Assembly (NCBI GenBank): GCA_934085825.1
Contig: CAKOHR010000006.1
Location: 1 to 64,000 of the forward strand
DNA: 64,000 bases
Direction of reading: 5' to 3'
Source: an uncultured Bacilli bacterium
GTDB lineage: Bacteria; Bacillota_I; Bacilli_A; RF39; UBA660
Made by a program: the position numbers and the translations under genes. Shown piece after piece: positions 7,805 through 15,741 of this stretch (position 1 is the stretch's first letter; the number at the start of each line of letters is the position of its first letter). The notes under the pieces are model-generated. The model had not been told where the DNA came from. It saw only the letters and a list, made by a program, of their open reading frames with translations, and made no database searches.

Positions 7805-8919
7805 ATGAAGAACAAAACAAACAAAGAAAAAAAATAGTTTATTATTTAATTGCATTTTTTGTGGGATGTTTAGCAATGTATGCAGTTGTATATTTTTTTC
7901 CAACTAGTATAACAGAAAATGTTACCAAACTTGAAAAAGATGTTACAGTTACAGATACAGGTATTGCTGATGCCGTTGAAAAAGTATATGACTCAGTAGT
8001 TGTTGTTTCTACATATACGGATGAAACATATACAGCATCAGGTACAGGATTTGTTTACAAGAAAGATGGTAATAAGTATTATATTTTGACTAATCATCAT
8101 GTTATTGATGGTGGTAATAAAGTGACTGTTACATTTACTGATGGTAGTATTGTAGAAACTAAAGTTGTTGGTTCAGATCAATATGCTGATATTGCAGTTT
8201 TAAGTTTTGAAAACACAAATGATTTAACTGTTGCATCACTTGGTAAGAGTGAAGATTCAAGAGTGGGCGATACAGCATTCGCAGTTGGTGCACCACTTGA
8301 TAGTGTTTATTCGTGGACAGTTACAAGAGGTATTTTATCTGGTAAAGATAGAATGGTTGAGGTTTCTTTAAGTAATAATAGAAATAATAGTAATGATTAT
8401 GTTATGAAAGTTTTACAAACTGATGCTGCTATTAATTCAGGCAATAGTGGTGGACCTTTATGTAACAGTAATGGGGAAGTAATTGGTATTACATCACTTA
8501 AACTTGTAAGTAGTGGAGTTGAAGGTATGGGATTTGCTATTCCAATCGAGTTTGCTACTGCAAAGGCAGAACAAATTATTAATGGAGAAACATCTGAGTA
8601 TCCTTATATTGGTATATCAATGCTTGACATTGCAACAGTTTATAATACTTATCAATATGCAGATTTAATTAAATCTTCTGGTATTACTAGTGGTGTTATT
8701 GTTGCTAGTGTAGAAAAGGGAAGCCCTGCAAATAAAGCAAAATTTGAAGTAAATGATATTATAACAAAAATTGATGATCATGATGTTAAAAATTTAGCAT
8801 ATTTGAGATATTATTTGTATCAATATAAAGTTGGAGATACTATAAAAGTTACTGTGTATAGAGATGGAAAAGCTAAAGAACTTAGTGTTACTTTAGGAAC
8901 AAATAAGCAAACAACATAG
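7801..8919 (+). CDS. htrA: HtrA/DegP-like membrane-anchored serine protease
   Basis: A 372-residue trypsin-fold surface protease with one N-terminal transmembrane helix (about residues 12-33), a protease domain and one C-terminal PDZ domain (about 275-365). The catalytic triad is visible: H100 (T-N-H-H-V), D130 (Y-A-D-I-A-V) and S216 (G-N-S-G-G-P). Such proteins degrade or refold damaged proteins outside the membrane. The start is fused to the Abi_2 stop (ATGA), with no independent promoter seen, so it depends on the Abi_2 transcript. Confidence 0.93.
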   Translation: MNEEQNKQRKKIVYYLIAFFVGCLAMYAVVYFFPTSITENVTKLEKDVTVTDTGIADAVEKVYDSVVVVSTYTDETYTASGTGFVYKKDGNKYYILTNHHVIDGGNKVTVTFTDGSIVETKVVGSDQYADIAVLSFENTNDLTVASLGKSEDSRVGDTAFAVGAPLDSVYSWTVTRGILSGKDRMVEVSLSNNRNNSNDYVMKVLQTDAAINSGNSGGPLCNSNGEVIGITSLKLVSSGVEGMGFAIPIEFATAKAEQIINGETSEYPYIGISMLDIATVYNTYQYADLIKSSGITSGVIVASVEKGSPANKAKFEVNDIITKIDDHDVKNLAYLRYYLYQYKVGDTIKVTVYRDGKAKELSVTLGTNKQTT

Positions 8920-8946
8920 TTTGCTTATTTACTTATTGGAGTGTTT

Positions 8947-9558
8947 ATGAAATTAAAAAGATTTGTGGCATATTTGGTTGATATTTTGTTAGTGGGCTTT
9001 ATTGCATCAGCACTTGCAAGTATTGATCTTTTAAATCCTTATTATAATGACTATCTTGATGCTTATGATAAGTTTAATGATACTTTAGAAAATGTAGATG
9101 ATAGTAATATTGTAGATACTCTTACAAGTAATTCGTTTATTGATCAATATAAGAATGTTTTAAAATATGGAGCATGTGCATCTATTATTTCTGTTTCTTG
9201 TTATTTACTTTATTTTGTAGGCTTTCAAAAATGGAATAAAAATCAAACTGTTGGGAAGAAACTTATGAAAATTAAGGTAGTTAATAAAGATGGCAGTGAT
9301 AATGTAAGTATTTGGCAATATGTTATAAGAACAATATTTGCATATAATTTATTTTCTAAAATTTTGGGATTATGTATTGCATTTTATTTTAATGGAAAAA
9401 CTTTTCTAATGTTGTCTATGTTTGTTAGTTTGAGTGGATATTTAATTACTTATACTGATTATTTGATGATATTATTTAAACGGGATAATAATGGTTTACA
9501 TGATTTAATAGGTGGTACAAAAGTAGTAAATGTGAAAAATGAGTCATTTGGAAGCTAA
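8947..9558 (+). CDS. RDD family membrane protein
   Basis: A 203-residue RDD-domain protein. The family Arg-Asp pattern is seen in K-L-K-R-F-V-A-Y-L-V-D at the extreme N-terminus and the H-D-L-I-G-G-T-K-V-V motif at the C-terminus. About four hydrophobic segments (residues 8-24, 72-92, 118-138, 150-175) with a charged extracytoplasmic loop after the first. Some RDD proteins are ion antiporters; function here is unknown. ATG 8947 is preferred over GTG 8941 because GGAG overlaps the GTG. Third gene of the Abi_2 operon. Confidence 0.8.
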   Translation: MKLKRFVAYLVDILLVGFIASALASIDLLNPYYNDYLDAYDKFNDTLENVDDSNIVDTLTSNSFIDQYKNVLKYGACASIISVSCYLLYFVGFQKWNKNQTVGKKLMKIKVVNKDGSDNVSIWQYVIRTIFAYNLFSKILGLCIAFYFNGKTFLMLSMFVSLSGYLITYTDYLMILFKRDNNGLHDLIGGTKVVNVKNESFGS

Positions 9559-9588
9559 AGATATTATAGTTAACTGATTAAATAAAAG

Positions 9589-9618
9589 CCCAGCAAATCT
9601 TAATCATTTGCTGGGTTT
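9589..9618. terminator. Bidirectional terminator between convergent genes
   Basis: A perfect 10-bp stem (9589-9598 with 9606-9615) is followed by TTT on the + side and by a T-rich tract on the - side. The stop codon of the - strand CFI-box gene lies in the loop. Confidence 0.85.
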
Positions 9619-10163
9619 AATCTTATTCTTCCTTTTCCAAGATCTTCTTCTGATGATATTAGATTGTAATCTATTTGACTATTATCAAAAGCGTAACTAA
9701 ATCTTATTTTTAGTTCCTTTACCATATTTATATAAGTAAATATAGCATCGTAATAATAATTGTGTTTAATATAGTCATAACATGGTAAAATATATTTTTG
9801 CACTATCATTAGGGCATCTATCTTTGTACATTGCGCTAACTCTTTACTTATAACAGGACCAATTATATCATACTCTTGAAGTAGTTTTCGACCTTCATTT
9901 GTGTTTTTTAGATAATGGTCTCTAAAGCCTCTTAAAGTCTCTAAAATATCACAGTTATCTTGATATCCAAGCATTTCACATATTACGGTTGTAATGAAAC
10001 AGCCAGATGGTTTATATCCAGCTTCAGATTTTTTTATAAAACTGTAACAGGCTTTATCGTTTGGTTCTTTATATTTACATTTTTCCGTACAGTAATATCT
10101 GTTTCCCCAATATTCTTTTTGATTCCTATCAAACTTTACACAATCTCCACAATAATTAATCAT
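9600..10163 (-). CDS. CFI-box-CTERM domain protein with N-terminal cysteine cluster
   Basis: A 187-residue cytosolic protein. The N-terminal 40 residues carry five cysteines (C-x2-C, then C-x3-C and another C) that probably bind zinc. The middle has the recognisable CFI box: G-C-F-I-T-T-V-I-C-E-M-L-G followed by L-E-T-L-R-G-F-R-D-H-Y-L and G-R-K-L-L. The family's role is unknown. ATG 10163 was chosen because it follows AAGGGAG; the 28 upstream codons are not supported. It is divergent from marR, and the two promoters share an inverted repeat. Confidence 0.78.
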   Translation of the reverse strand: MINYCGDCVKFDRNQKEYWGNRYYCTEKCKYKEPNDKACYSFIKKSEAGYKPSGCFITTVICEMLGYQDNCDILETLRGFRDHYLKNTNEGRKLLQEYDIIGPVISKELAQCTKIDALMIVQKYILPCYDYIKHNYYYDAIFTYINMVKELKIRFSYAFDNSQIDYNLISSEEDLGKGRIRLNPAND

Positions 10164-10194
10164 TTTTAATTTCTCCCTTTTCAATGTATAGAAT

Positions 10195-10222
10195 ATTATA
10201 ATCATAATTAATTTTTTGTCAA
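10195..10222 (-). promoter_or_regulatory. Promoter of the CFI-box gene
   Basis: On the - strand, TTGACA (10222-10217) and TATAAT (10200-10195) are 16 bases apart, a consensus sigma-A promoter. Confidence 0.8.
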
Positions 10223-10247
10223 GCTTTATTTGTAAGGCTCTTGACAA
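10216..10247. repeat. Inverted repeat spanning both divergent -35 boxes, candidate operator
   Basis: TTGTCAAG (10216-10223) and CTTGACAA (10240-10247) are perfect inverted repeats of 8 bp, each covering one of the two divergent -35 hexamers. A MarR-type repressor encoded next door could bind here and shut both promoters. Part of the symmetry follows from the two TTGACA hexamers themselves. Confidence 0.55.
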
Positions 10248-10269
10248 ATTATTTTGAATGTATTAGTAT
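10241..10269 (+). promoter_or_regulatory. Promoter of the marR-ABC exporter operon
   Basis: TTGACA (10241-10246), 17-base spacer, TAGTAT (10264-10269); the start codon is at 10288. Confidence 0.75.
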
Positions 10270-10287
10270 TATATGGCGGTGGTAAAT

Positions 10288-10740
10288 ATGGATGATAATT
10301 TGCTTTATAATCTTAATTTGTTAAATAAACTTATTGGTAGAGAATTTATATTTAATAATAAAAAATTATTTTCTGGAGAGCCAAGTGCTACTCAAATGTT
10401 TATAATGGATTATATATTGAATCACCAAAATAAAAATATTTATCAAAGAGATTTAGAGGAAATACTTCACTTAAGGAGAGCCACGGTTTCTGGTGTTCTT
10501 CAAACTATGGAGAAACATGGATTAGTTGAGAGAGTTTTGTGTGAAGAAGATGTTAGATGTAAAAAAATTATTTTAAAAGAAAAAGCTAAGATTATGTTTG
10601 ATGCGAGAAGAGAAGAATTTTATAAAATGGAAAAAATTATAAAAAAGGGCTTAAGTGAAGAAGAAATTAAATTATTTTGTCATATAATAAAAAGTATGCA
10701 AAATAATATAAACGAATATGGAAAGAGAAGAAAGGATTAA
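10288..10740 (+). CDS. MarR family transcriptional regulator
   Basis: A 150-residue winged-helix DNA-binding protein. The MarR core is clear: S-A-T-Q-M-F-I-M-D-Y-I, then Q-R-D-L-E-E-I-L-H-L-R-R-A-T-V-S-G-V-L-Q-T-M-E-K-H-G-L-V (recognition helix) and the wing. It probably represses its own operon with the downstream ABC exporter, and perhaps the divergent gene, through the inverted repeat at 10216-10247. ATG 10288 is chosen over ATG 10273 because GGCGGTGG (10275-10282) lies between them. It ends 2 bases before the ABC gene. Confidence 0.9.
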   Translation: MDDNLLYNLNLLNKLIGREFIFNNKKLFSGEPSATQMFIMDYILNHQNKNIYQRDLEEILHLRRATVSGVLQTMEKHGLVERVLCEEDVRCKKIILKEKAKIMFDARREEFYKMEKIIKKGLSEEEIKLFCHIIKSMQNNINEYGKRRKD

Positions 10741-10742
10741 TT

Positions 10743-12506
10743 ATGTTTAAATTATTAAAGAACTTTAAGAAAAAAGAATGGTTAATTGCTTTAATTAGTG
10801 TATGTTTGATAGTTATGCAAGTATGGCTTGAACTTAAAATGCCTGATTATATGTCAAAAGTTACTGTTTTAGTTCAAACTGAAGGTAGCAAAATGTCCGA
10901 TATTTTAGTTAATGGTGGATATATGCTTTTATGTGCTTTTAGTAGTTTAGTTGGAGCTGTTATAGTGGGCTATTTAATTGCATTACTTTCTGCTGGTTTT
11001 TCTAAAAAACTTAGAGGTAAACTATTTAGAAAAGTTGAAGAAATGTCAATGAGCGAAGTAAAAAAATTTTCAACTAACAGTTTAATTACAAGAACCACAA
11101 ATGATATTACACAAGTAGAAATGTTTGTTGGATTTGGTTTACAACTTTTGATAAAAGCTCCGATTACGGCGATATGGGCAATAACAAAAATACTTAATAA
11201 AAGCTGGGAATGGAGTGTGGTAACAGCTGTTGCTGTTGTTATCTTGTTAATAGTTATTGGGATTTTAACAATTATTGTACTTCCTAAATTTAAAATTGTA
11301 CAAAAATTAACTGATAAATTGAATGAAGTTACTAGAGAAAATTTAACCGGTATTAGGGTTGTTAGAGCTTTTAATGCTGAAGATTATCAAGAAAATAAAT
11401 TTAAAAATGTAAATGATGATTTAACTAATTTACAATTATTTAATCAAAAATCAATGTCAATTATGTCTCCGGTTATGTATTTGATAATGTATATGTTAAC
11501 ATTAATAATATATTTTATAGGGGCATATCTTATTAAAGAGGCTATGATGGTTGATAAAATTGCTTTATTTGGTGATATGGTTGTATTTTCATCATATGCA
11601 ATGCAAATTATTATGTCATTTTTAATGCTTGCTATGATATTTATGATTTTGCCAAGAGCAGAGGTTTCTGCTTCAAGAATTAATGAAGTACTTGATACTG
11701 ATGTTAATGTTAAAGATGGTAAGTTAGAAACAAAGGACGAAATAGGTACAATTGAATTTAGAAATGTATCATTTAAATATCCAGATGCTGAAGAATATGT
11801 TTTAAGAAATATATCATTTAAAGCAAATAAAGGTGATACTATTGCATTTATTGGTTCAACTGGTTCTGGTAAATCAACCTTAGTTAATTTAGTTGTAAGA
11901 TTTTATGACGTAACCGAAGGAGAAATACTTGTTGATGGCGTAAATATCAAAGATTATAAACTTGATTATTTGTATAAATTAATTGGTTATGTTCCTCAAA
12001 AGGCTGTTATGTTTAATGGTACTGTTAATTTTAATATTGCTTATGGGGATGCTAAGGAAGAAATTAATAATAAAAAGATACTAGAAGCAGCAAAAGTTGC
12101 TCAAGCTGATGATTTTGTGTCAAAGATGGATGATAAATATGAATCTCATATAGCTCAAGGTGGTATCAATGTCTCTGGAGGTCAAAAACAAAGACTTGCC
12201 ATTGCCCGTGCTATTGCTAAAAATCCTGAAATATATATATTTGATGATTCATTTTCTGCGCTCGACTATAAAACCGATGCTGTACTTCGTGAAGAATTAA
12301 AAAAATATACAAAGGATGCAACTAGTTTAATTGTTGCCCAAAGAATTGGTACTATAATGAATGCTGATAAAATAATAGTTCTCGATAATGGTACATCTGT
12401 AGGTGTTGGAACACATGAAGAATTATTAAGAGGTTGTGAAGTTTATAAAGAAATTGCTTTATCACAACTTTCGAAGGAGGAATTAGATAATGCCAAGACC
12501 AAATAG
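10743..12506 (+). CDS. ABC exporter subunit A (multidrug/lipid type, TMD-NBD)
   Basis: A 587-residue half-transporter with a six-helix type 1 exporter domain (about residues 15-310) fused to an ATPase domain. Walker A is G-S-T-G-S-G-K-S-T (about 374), the signature is V-S-G-G-Q-K-Q-R (about 476) and Walker B is I-Y-I-F-D-D, with Asp where a catalytic Glu is usual. This degenerate site is typical of one partner of heterodimeric exporters. It overlaps the second subunit by 17 bases. The substrate is unknown; MarR control suggests response to a toxic compound. Confidence 0.92.
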   Translation: MFKLLKNFKKKEWLIALISVCLIVMQVWLELKMPDYMSKVTVLVQTEGSKMSDILVNGGYMLLCAFSSLVGAVIVGYLIALLSAGFSKKLRGKLFRKVEEMSMSEVKKFSTNSLITRTTNDITQVEMFVGFGLQLLIKAPITAIWAITKILNKSWEWSVVTAVAVVILLIVIGILTIIVLPKFKIVQKLTDKLNEVTRENLTGIRVVRAFNAEDYQENKFKNVNDDLTNLQLFNQKSMSIMSPVMYLIMYMLTLIIYFIGAYLIKEAMMVDKIALFGDMVVFSSYAMQIIMSFLMLAMIFMILPRAEVSASRINEVLDTDVNVKDGKLETKDEIGTIEFRNVSFKYPDAEEYVLRNISFKANKGDTIAFIGSTGSGKSTLVNLVVRFYDVTEGEILVDGVNIKDYKLDYLYKLIGYVPQKAVMFNGTVNFNIAYGDAKEEINNKKILEAAKVAQADDFVSKMDDKYESHIAQGGINVSGGQKQRLAIARAIAKNPEIYIFDDSFSALDYKTDAVLREELKKYTKDATSLIVAQRIGTIMNADKIIVLDNGTSVGVGTHEELLRGCEVYKEIALSQLSKEELDNAKTK

Positions 12507-14754
12507 AGAAAATGAAAAAGCTAAAGATTTTAAAGGGGCTTTGAAGAGATTATTTAATGAATTATCAGGTTTTAAGAAAACAATTACAGTTGCTTTATTA
12601 CTTGCAGCTTTAGGAGCTATTCTTACGATAGTAACACCTAATATATTGTCTAACTTAACTGATGAAATATCAAATGGATTAGTTTTAAATAAAGATAATT
12701 TTGAAAAAATTACTACTGAAGTTACTGGTAAATTAAATGAAGAAAATATTAGTAAAGTTATAAAATTAGATTTTAGTGAAAAAAATATTACAAATATAAT
12801 GATGGATACTAAAATTTCTTTAGAAGATAAGCAAAATTTTCAAGTGATTCTTGAAAAAATGCAAAATAATTCTGAGAATCAAATGAAGCTATTTTCAAGT
12901 ATTCCTGATAGTATTTTAAATAAAGTGATATTAAGTAATAAGGAAGACACAATTAAATTTATTAAAAGTTTAGAGGGTAATGTTCAAATACCTAATAGTA
13001 TTGCTAACAATCTTTTCGAAGAAATTGAAATTGATGGAACTAAAATTAGTCCATGTGACCAAAGAGATTTTTTAACTATTATTAGTGGGCTTGATGAGAC
13101 CGCAGATGCTTCTAGGGTATATTCTTTAGTTGATAAGATGCCTAGTTCTGTTAAAAAAGTGGTTGAACCTTATATGAATATTGATAAAATTAAAAATATT
13201 GCAATAGTTTTGGTTACAATTTATTTGATAAGTGCTATTTTTACATATTTTGAATCTATACTTATGTGTGATGTTTCAAATAATTTTGCTAGAAAATTAC
13301 GTGGTAGTATATCTAGTAAAATAAATAGATTACCACTTAAATATTTTGATGGACATGCAATTGGTGATACGTTGTCAAGAGTTACTAATGACGTTGATAC
13401 TATAGCTCAATCTATGAATCAATCTTTGTCTACTCTTGTTAGTGCTGTTACTTTATTTTTAGGAACTACAATTATGATGTTTGTCACTAACTGGGTTATG
13501 GCAATAACAGCTATACTTGCTAGTTTATTTGGTTTTGTTTTTATGGCTTTAGTACTTGGAAAATCTCAAAAATACTTTGTTGCTAAGCAAAAGGAACTTG
13601 GAGATCTTAATGGACATATTGAAGAAGTATATTCTGGTTTAAATGTTGTTAAAGCCTATAATGGGCAAAAGATTTCAAATGGAAAATTTGATGAATTAAA
13701 TGATAAGCTTTATAAGGCTAATTGGAAAAGTCAGTTTTTATCTGGTCTTATGATGCCAATGATGAGTTTTATAGGTAATTTTGGTTATGTTGCCGTTTGT
13801 GTTGTTGGAGCACTTCTTGCTTTAAATGGCCATATTAGTTTTGGCGTAATTGTGGCATTTATTGTTTATGTTAGATTGTTTGTATCTCCGCTTTCTCAAA
13901 TTGCACAAGCTATGACTAGTTTACAATCAACCGCTGCAGCTAGTGAGAGAGTATTTGAATTTTTAGATGAAAAAGAGATGCCTGATGAAAGTCATTTCAC
14001 TAAAACACTAAATAAGAAAGAAGTTAAAGGTAATATCGAATTTAAAAATGTTGAATTTAAGTATGATGGTAACGAAACTCCAACTATAAAAAACTTTAGT
14101 GCCAAAGCTAAAGCTGGACAAAAAATTGCTATTGTTGGACCAACTGGTGCTGGTAAAACTACAATGGTTAATTTACTTATGAAGTTTTATGACATTAATA
14201 AGGGAGAAATACTTATTGATGGTGTATCTACTAAAGAGTTAACTAGAGATAATATTCATAGTTTGTTTACAATGGTACTTCAAGATACTTGGGTGTTCAA
14301 TGGTACTGTTAAAGATAATATTGTTTATAATACAAAGGGTATTACTGATAAAGAAGTTGAAGATGTTTGTAGAACGGTTGGATTAGATCATTTTATTAAA
14401 ACTTTGCCAGACGGATATAATACTATTTTGAGTGATAATGATTCTGTTTCAGCGGGTCAAAGACAGCTTTTAACAATAGCTCGTGGTATGTTGCAAGATG
14501 CTCCATTCTTAATTTTGGATGAAGCAACTAGCAATGTTGATACTAGAACTGAAGAATTAGTGCAAAAAGCTATGGATAAACTAACGCATGGTAAAACTTC
14601 ATTTATTATTGCTCACAGATTATCCACAATAAAAAATGCTGATTTAATACTTGTTATGAATAATGGTAATATAATTGAACAAGGAAATCATGAAGAACTT
14701 ATGAAACAAAAAGGCTTTTATGCAGATTTGTATAATTCACAATTTAAATTATAA
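12490..14754 (+). CDS. ABC exporter subunit B with large extracytoplasmic insert
   Basis: A 754-residue partner of the preceding half-transporter. Walker A is G-P-T-G-A-G-K-T-T (about residue 551), signature S-A-G-Q-R-Q (about 653), and Walker B F-L-I-L-D-E-A-T-S with the catalytic Glu present, so this subunit carries the hydrolytically competent Walker B. Between the first helix (about 33-55) and the second (about 237-260) there is an insert of roughly 175 residues, predicted to lie outside. Such inserts are seen in some Firmicutes heterodimeric exporters; the role here is unknown. The ATG follows a strong AAGGAGG. Confidence 0.92.
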   Translation: MPRPNRENEKAKDFKGALKRLFNELSGFKKTITVALLLAALGAILTIVTPNILSNLTDEISNGLVLNKDNFEKITTEVTGKLNEENISKVIKLDFSEKNITNIMMDTKISLEDKQNFQVILEKMQNNSENQMKLFSSIPDSILNKVILSNKEDTIKFIKSLEGNVQIPNSIANNLFEEIEIDGTKISPCDQRDFLTIISGLDETADASRVYSLVDKMPSSVKKVVEPYMNIDKIKNIAIVLVTIYLISAIFTYFESILMCDVSNNFARKLRGSISSKINRLPLKYFDGHAIGDTLSRVTNDVDTIAQSMNQSLSTLVSAVTLFLGTTIMMFVTNWVMAITAILASLFGFVFMALVLGKSQKYFVAKQKELGDLNGHIEEVYSGLNVVKAYNGQKISNGKFDELNDKLYKANWKSQFLSGLMMPMMSFIGNFGYVAVCVVGALLALNGHISFGVIVAFIVYVRLFVSPLSQIAQAMTSLQSTAAASERVFEFLDEKEMPDESHFTKTLNKKEVKGNIEFKNVEFKYDGNETPTIKNFSAKAKAGQKIAIVGPTGAGKTTMVNLLMKFYDINKGEILIDGVSTKELTRDNIHSLFTMVLQDTWVFNGTVKDNIVYNTKGITDKEVEDVCRTVGLDHFIKTLPDGYNTILSDNDSVSAGQRQLLTIARGMLQDAPFLILDEATSNVDTRTEELVQKAMDKLTHGKTSFIIAHRLSTIKNADLILVMNNGNIIEQGNHEELMKQKGFYADLYNSQFKL

Positions 14755-14778
14755 AGAGTGCTTAGGCATTCTTTTTTT
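14755..14778 (+). terminator. Intrinsic terminator of the exporter operon
   Basis: AGAGTGC (14755-14761) pairs with GCATTCT (14766-14772) around a TTAG loop, followed by a run of T. Confidence 0.8.
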
Positions 14779-14815
14779 GAAAATGTAATAATAAAATATT
14801 TGAAAATGTAATAAT
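14776..14815 (+). repeat. 17-bp direct repeat
   Basis: The sequence TTTGAAAATGTAATAAT occurs at 14776-14792 and again at 14799-14815, six bases apart, just before a DUF4143 remnant. Confidence 0.7.
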
Positions 14816-14822
14816 TTAGTGA

Positions 14823-14997
14823 TATACTGATCTTGGAAAATTAATGACTGATGCTAAAAAAAAGTTTGCTAAATTTTAAAGAAAATGTTAAAAAGAAGCC
14901 TGACTTTTTATGTATTATTGTTGAAAATTTGAGTGGAACTTTTGTTGATAAAGAAACTGGTATATATGTTGTAACAATTAATACTTTAAAACCATAA
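14823..14997 (+). pseudogene. Remnant of a DUF4143-type ATPase gene, C-terminus (copy 1)
   Basis: Two reading frames joined by one frameshift give the C-terminal end of a DUF4143 protein (AAA ATPases common in gut Firmicutes). Frame 1 from 14823 reads L-G-K-L-M-T-D-A-K-K-K-F-A-K-F before a stop; the second frame continues K-E-N-V-K-K-K-P-D-F-L-C-I-I-V and ends G-I-Y-V-V-T-I-N-T-L-K-P-stop at 14997. The rest of the gene is gone. The second frame alone is open from ATG 14851 (48 codons), but family comparison from memory favours decay over a new small gene. Confidence 0.65.
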
Positions 14998-15004
14998 ATA
15001 TAAA

Positions 15005-15013
15005 TGTTATAAT
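15005..15013 (+). promoter_or_regulatory. Extended -10 promoter of the two-component operon
   Basis: TGTTATAAT matches TG-n-TATAAT; the response-regulator start codon is 27 bases downstream. No clear -35. Confidence 0.55.
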
Positions 15014-15039
15014 AGTTTCTAATTTGGGAGGTGACCTTT

Positions 15040-15741
15040 TTGCATAATAAGATTTTAATAGCTGAAAATGATAAAGATATAGTAGAACTTCTTAAACTTT
15101 ATTTAGAAAGTAATGGCTTTGAAGTAACATCAACATATGATGGACTTGAAGCTATAAAAAAATTTGAAAAAAATAATTATGATATTATAATTGCAGATTT
15201 AATGATGCCTGGTTTAAATGGTTATGAACTTATTAAAATCATAAGGGAAACAAGTAATATTCCTATAGTTATTGTCTCAGCTAAAAATATGGATAGTGAT
15301 AAGATTCTGGGCCTTGATATTGGTGCTGATGCTTATATAACTAAGCCTTTTAATCCTTTGGAGTTGGTTGCTTATGTTAAAGCATTACTTCGTAGATATT
15401 ATGAATTTAAGAGTACTAATAATAAATTTAATACGTTAAGTGTTGGGGAACTTTCGTTAGATTTAAGTAAATACATCTTTAAAAAGAATAATAAAATTGT
15501 GCCTCTTACATCTACTGAAATTAAAATACTTGCAATGATGATGAAGTCACCTGGCAAAGTATTTACAAGAAGTCAAATATATGAGTGTATTAATGGTGAC
15601 TTTTATGATACTGATGATAATACTATGATGGTTCATATTTCTAATATAAGAGGTAAAATAGAGGATAATCCTGCAAAGCCTGTGTATATTAAAACGGTTA
15701 GGGGGTTAGGTTATAAACTTGAAAACAAAGAAGAATTATAG
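15040..15741 (+). CDS. OmpR-family response regulator
   Basis: A 233-residue regulator: receiver domain (about residues 1-118) with phosphoacceptor D53 (I-I-I-A-D-L-M-M-P-G), acidic pocket residues near 9-11 and the conserved K in I-T-K-P-F, followed by a winged-helix DNA-binding domain (about 130-230) ending in R-G-L-G-Y-K-L. The start is judged to be TTG 15040, since the GGGAGGTGA ribosome binding site (15026-15034) covers the upstream GTG 15031. It overlaps the sensor kinase gene by 23 bases. Confidence 0.92.
   Translation: MHNKILIAENDKDIVELLKLYLESNGFEVTSTYDGLEAIKKFEKNNYDIIIADLMMPGLNGYELIKIIRETSNIPIVIVSAKNMDSDKILGLDIGADAYITKPFNPLELVAYVKALLRRYYEFKSTNNKFNTLSVGELSLDLSKYIFKKNNKIVPLTSTEIKILAMMMKSPGKVFTRSQIYECINGDFYDTDDNTMMVHISNIRGKIEDNPAKPVYIKTVRGLGYKLENKEEL

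Noticed and set aside
14851..14997. 48-codon ORF as a real small gene
   Set aside because: No good RBS, and the two adjoining frames together match the C-terminus of DUF4143 proteins, so decay explains it better.
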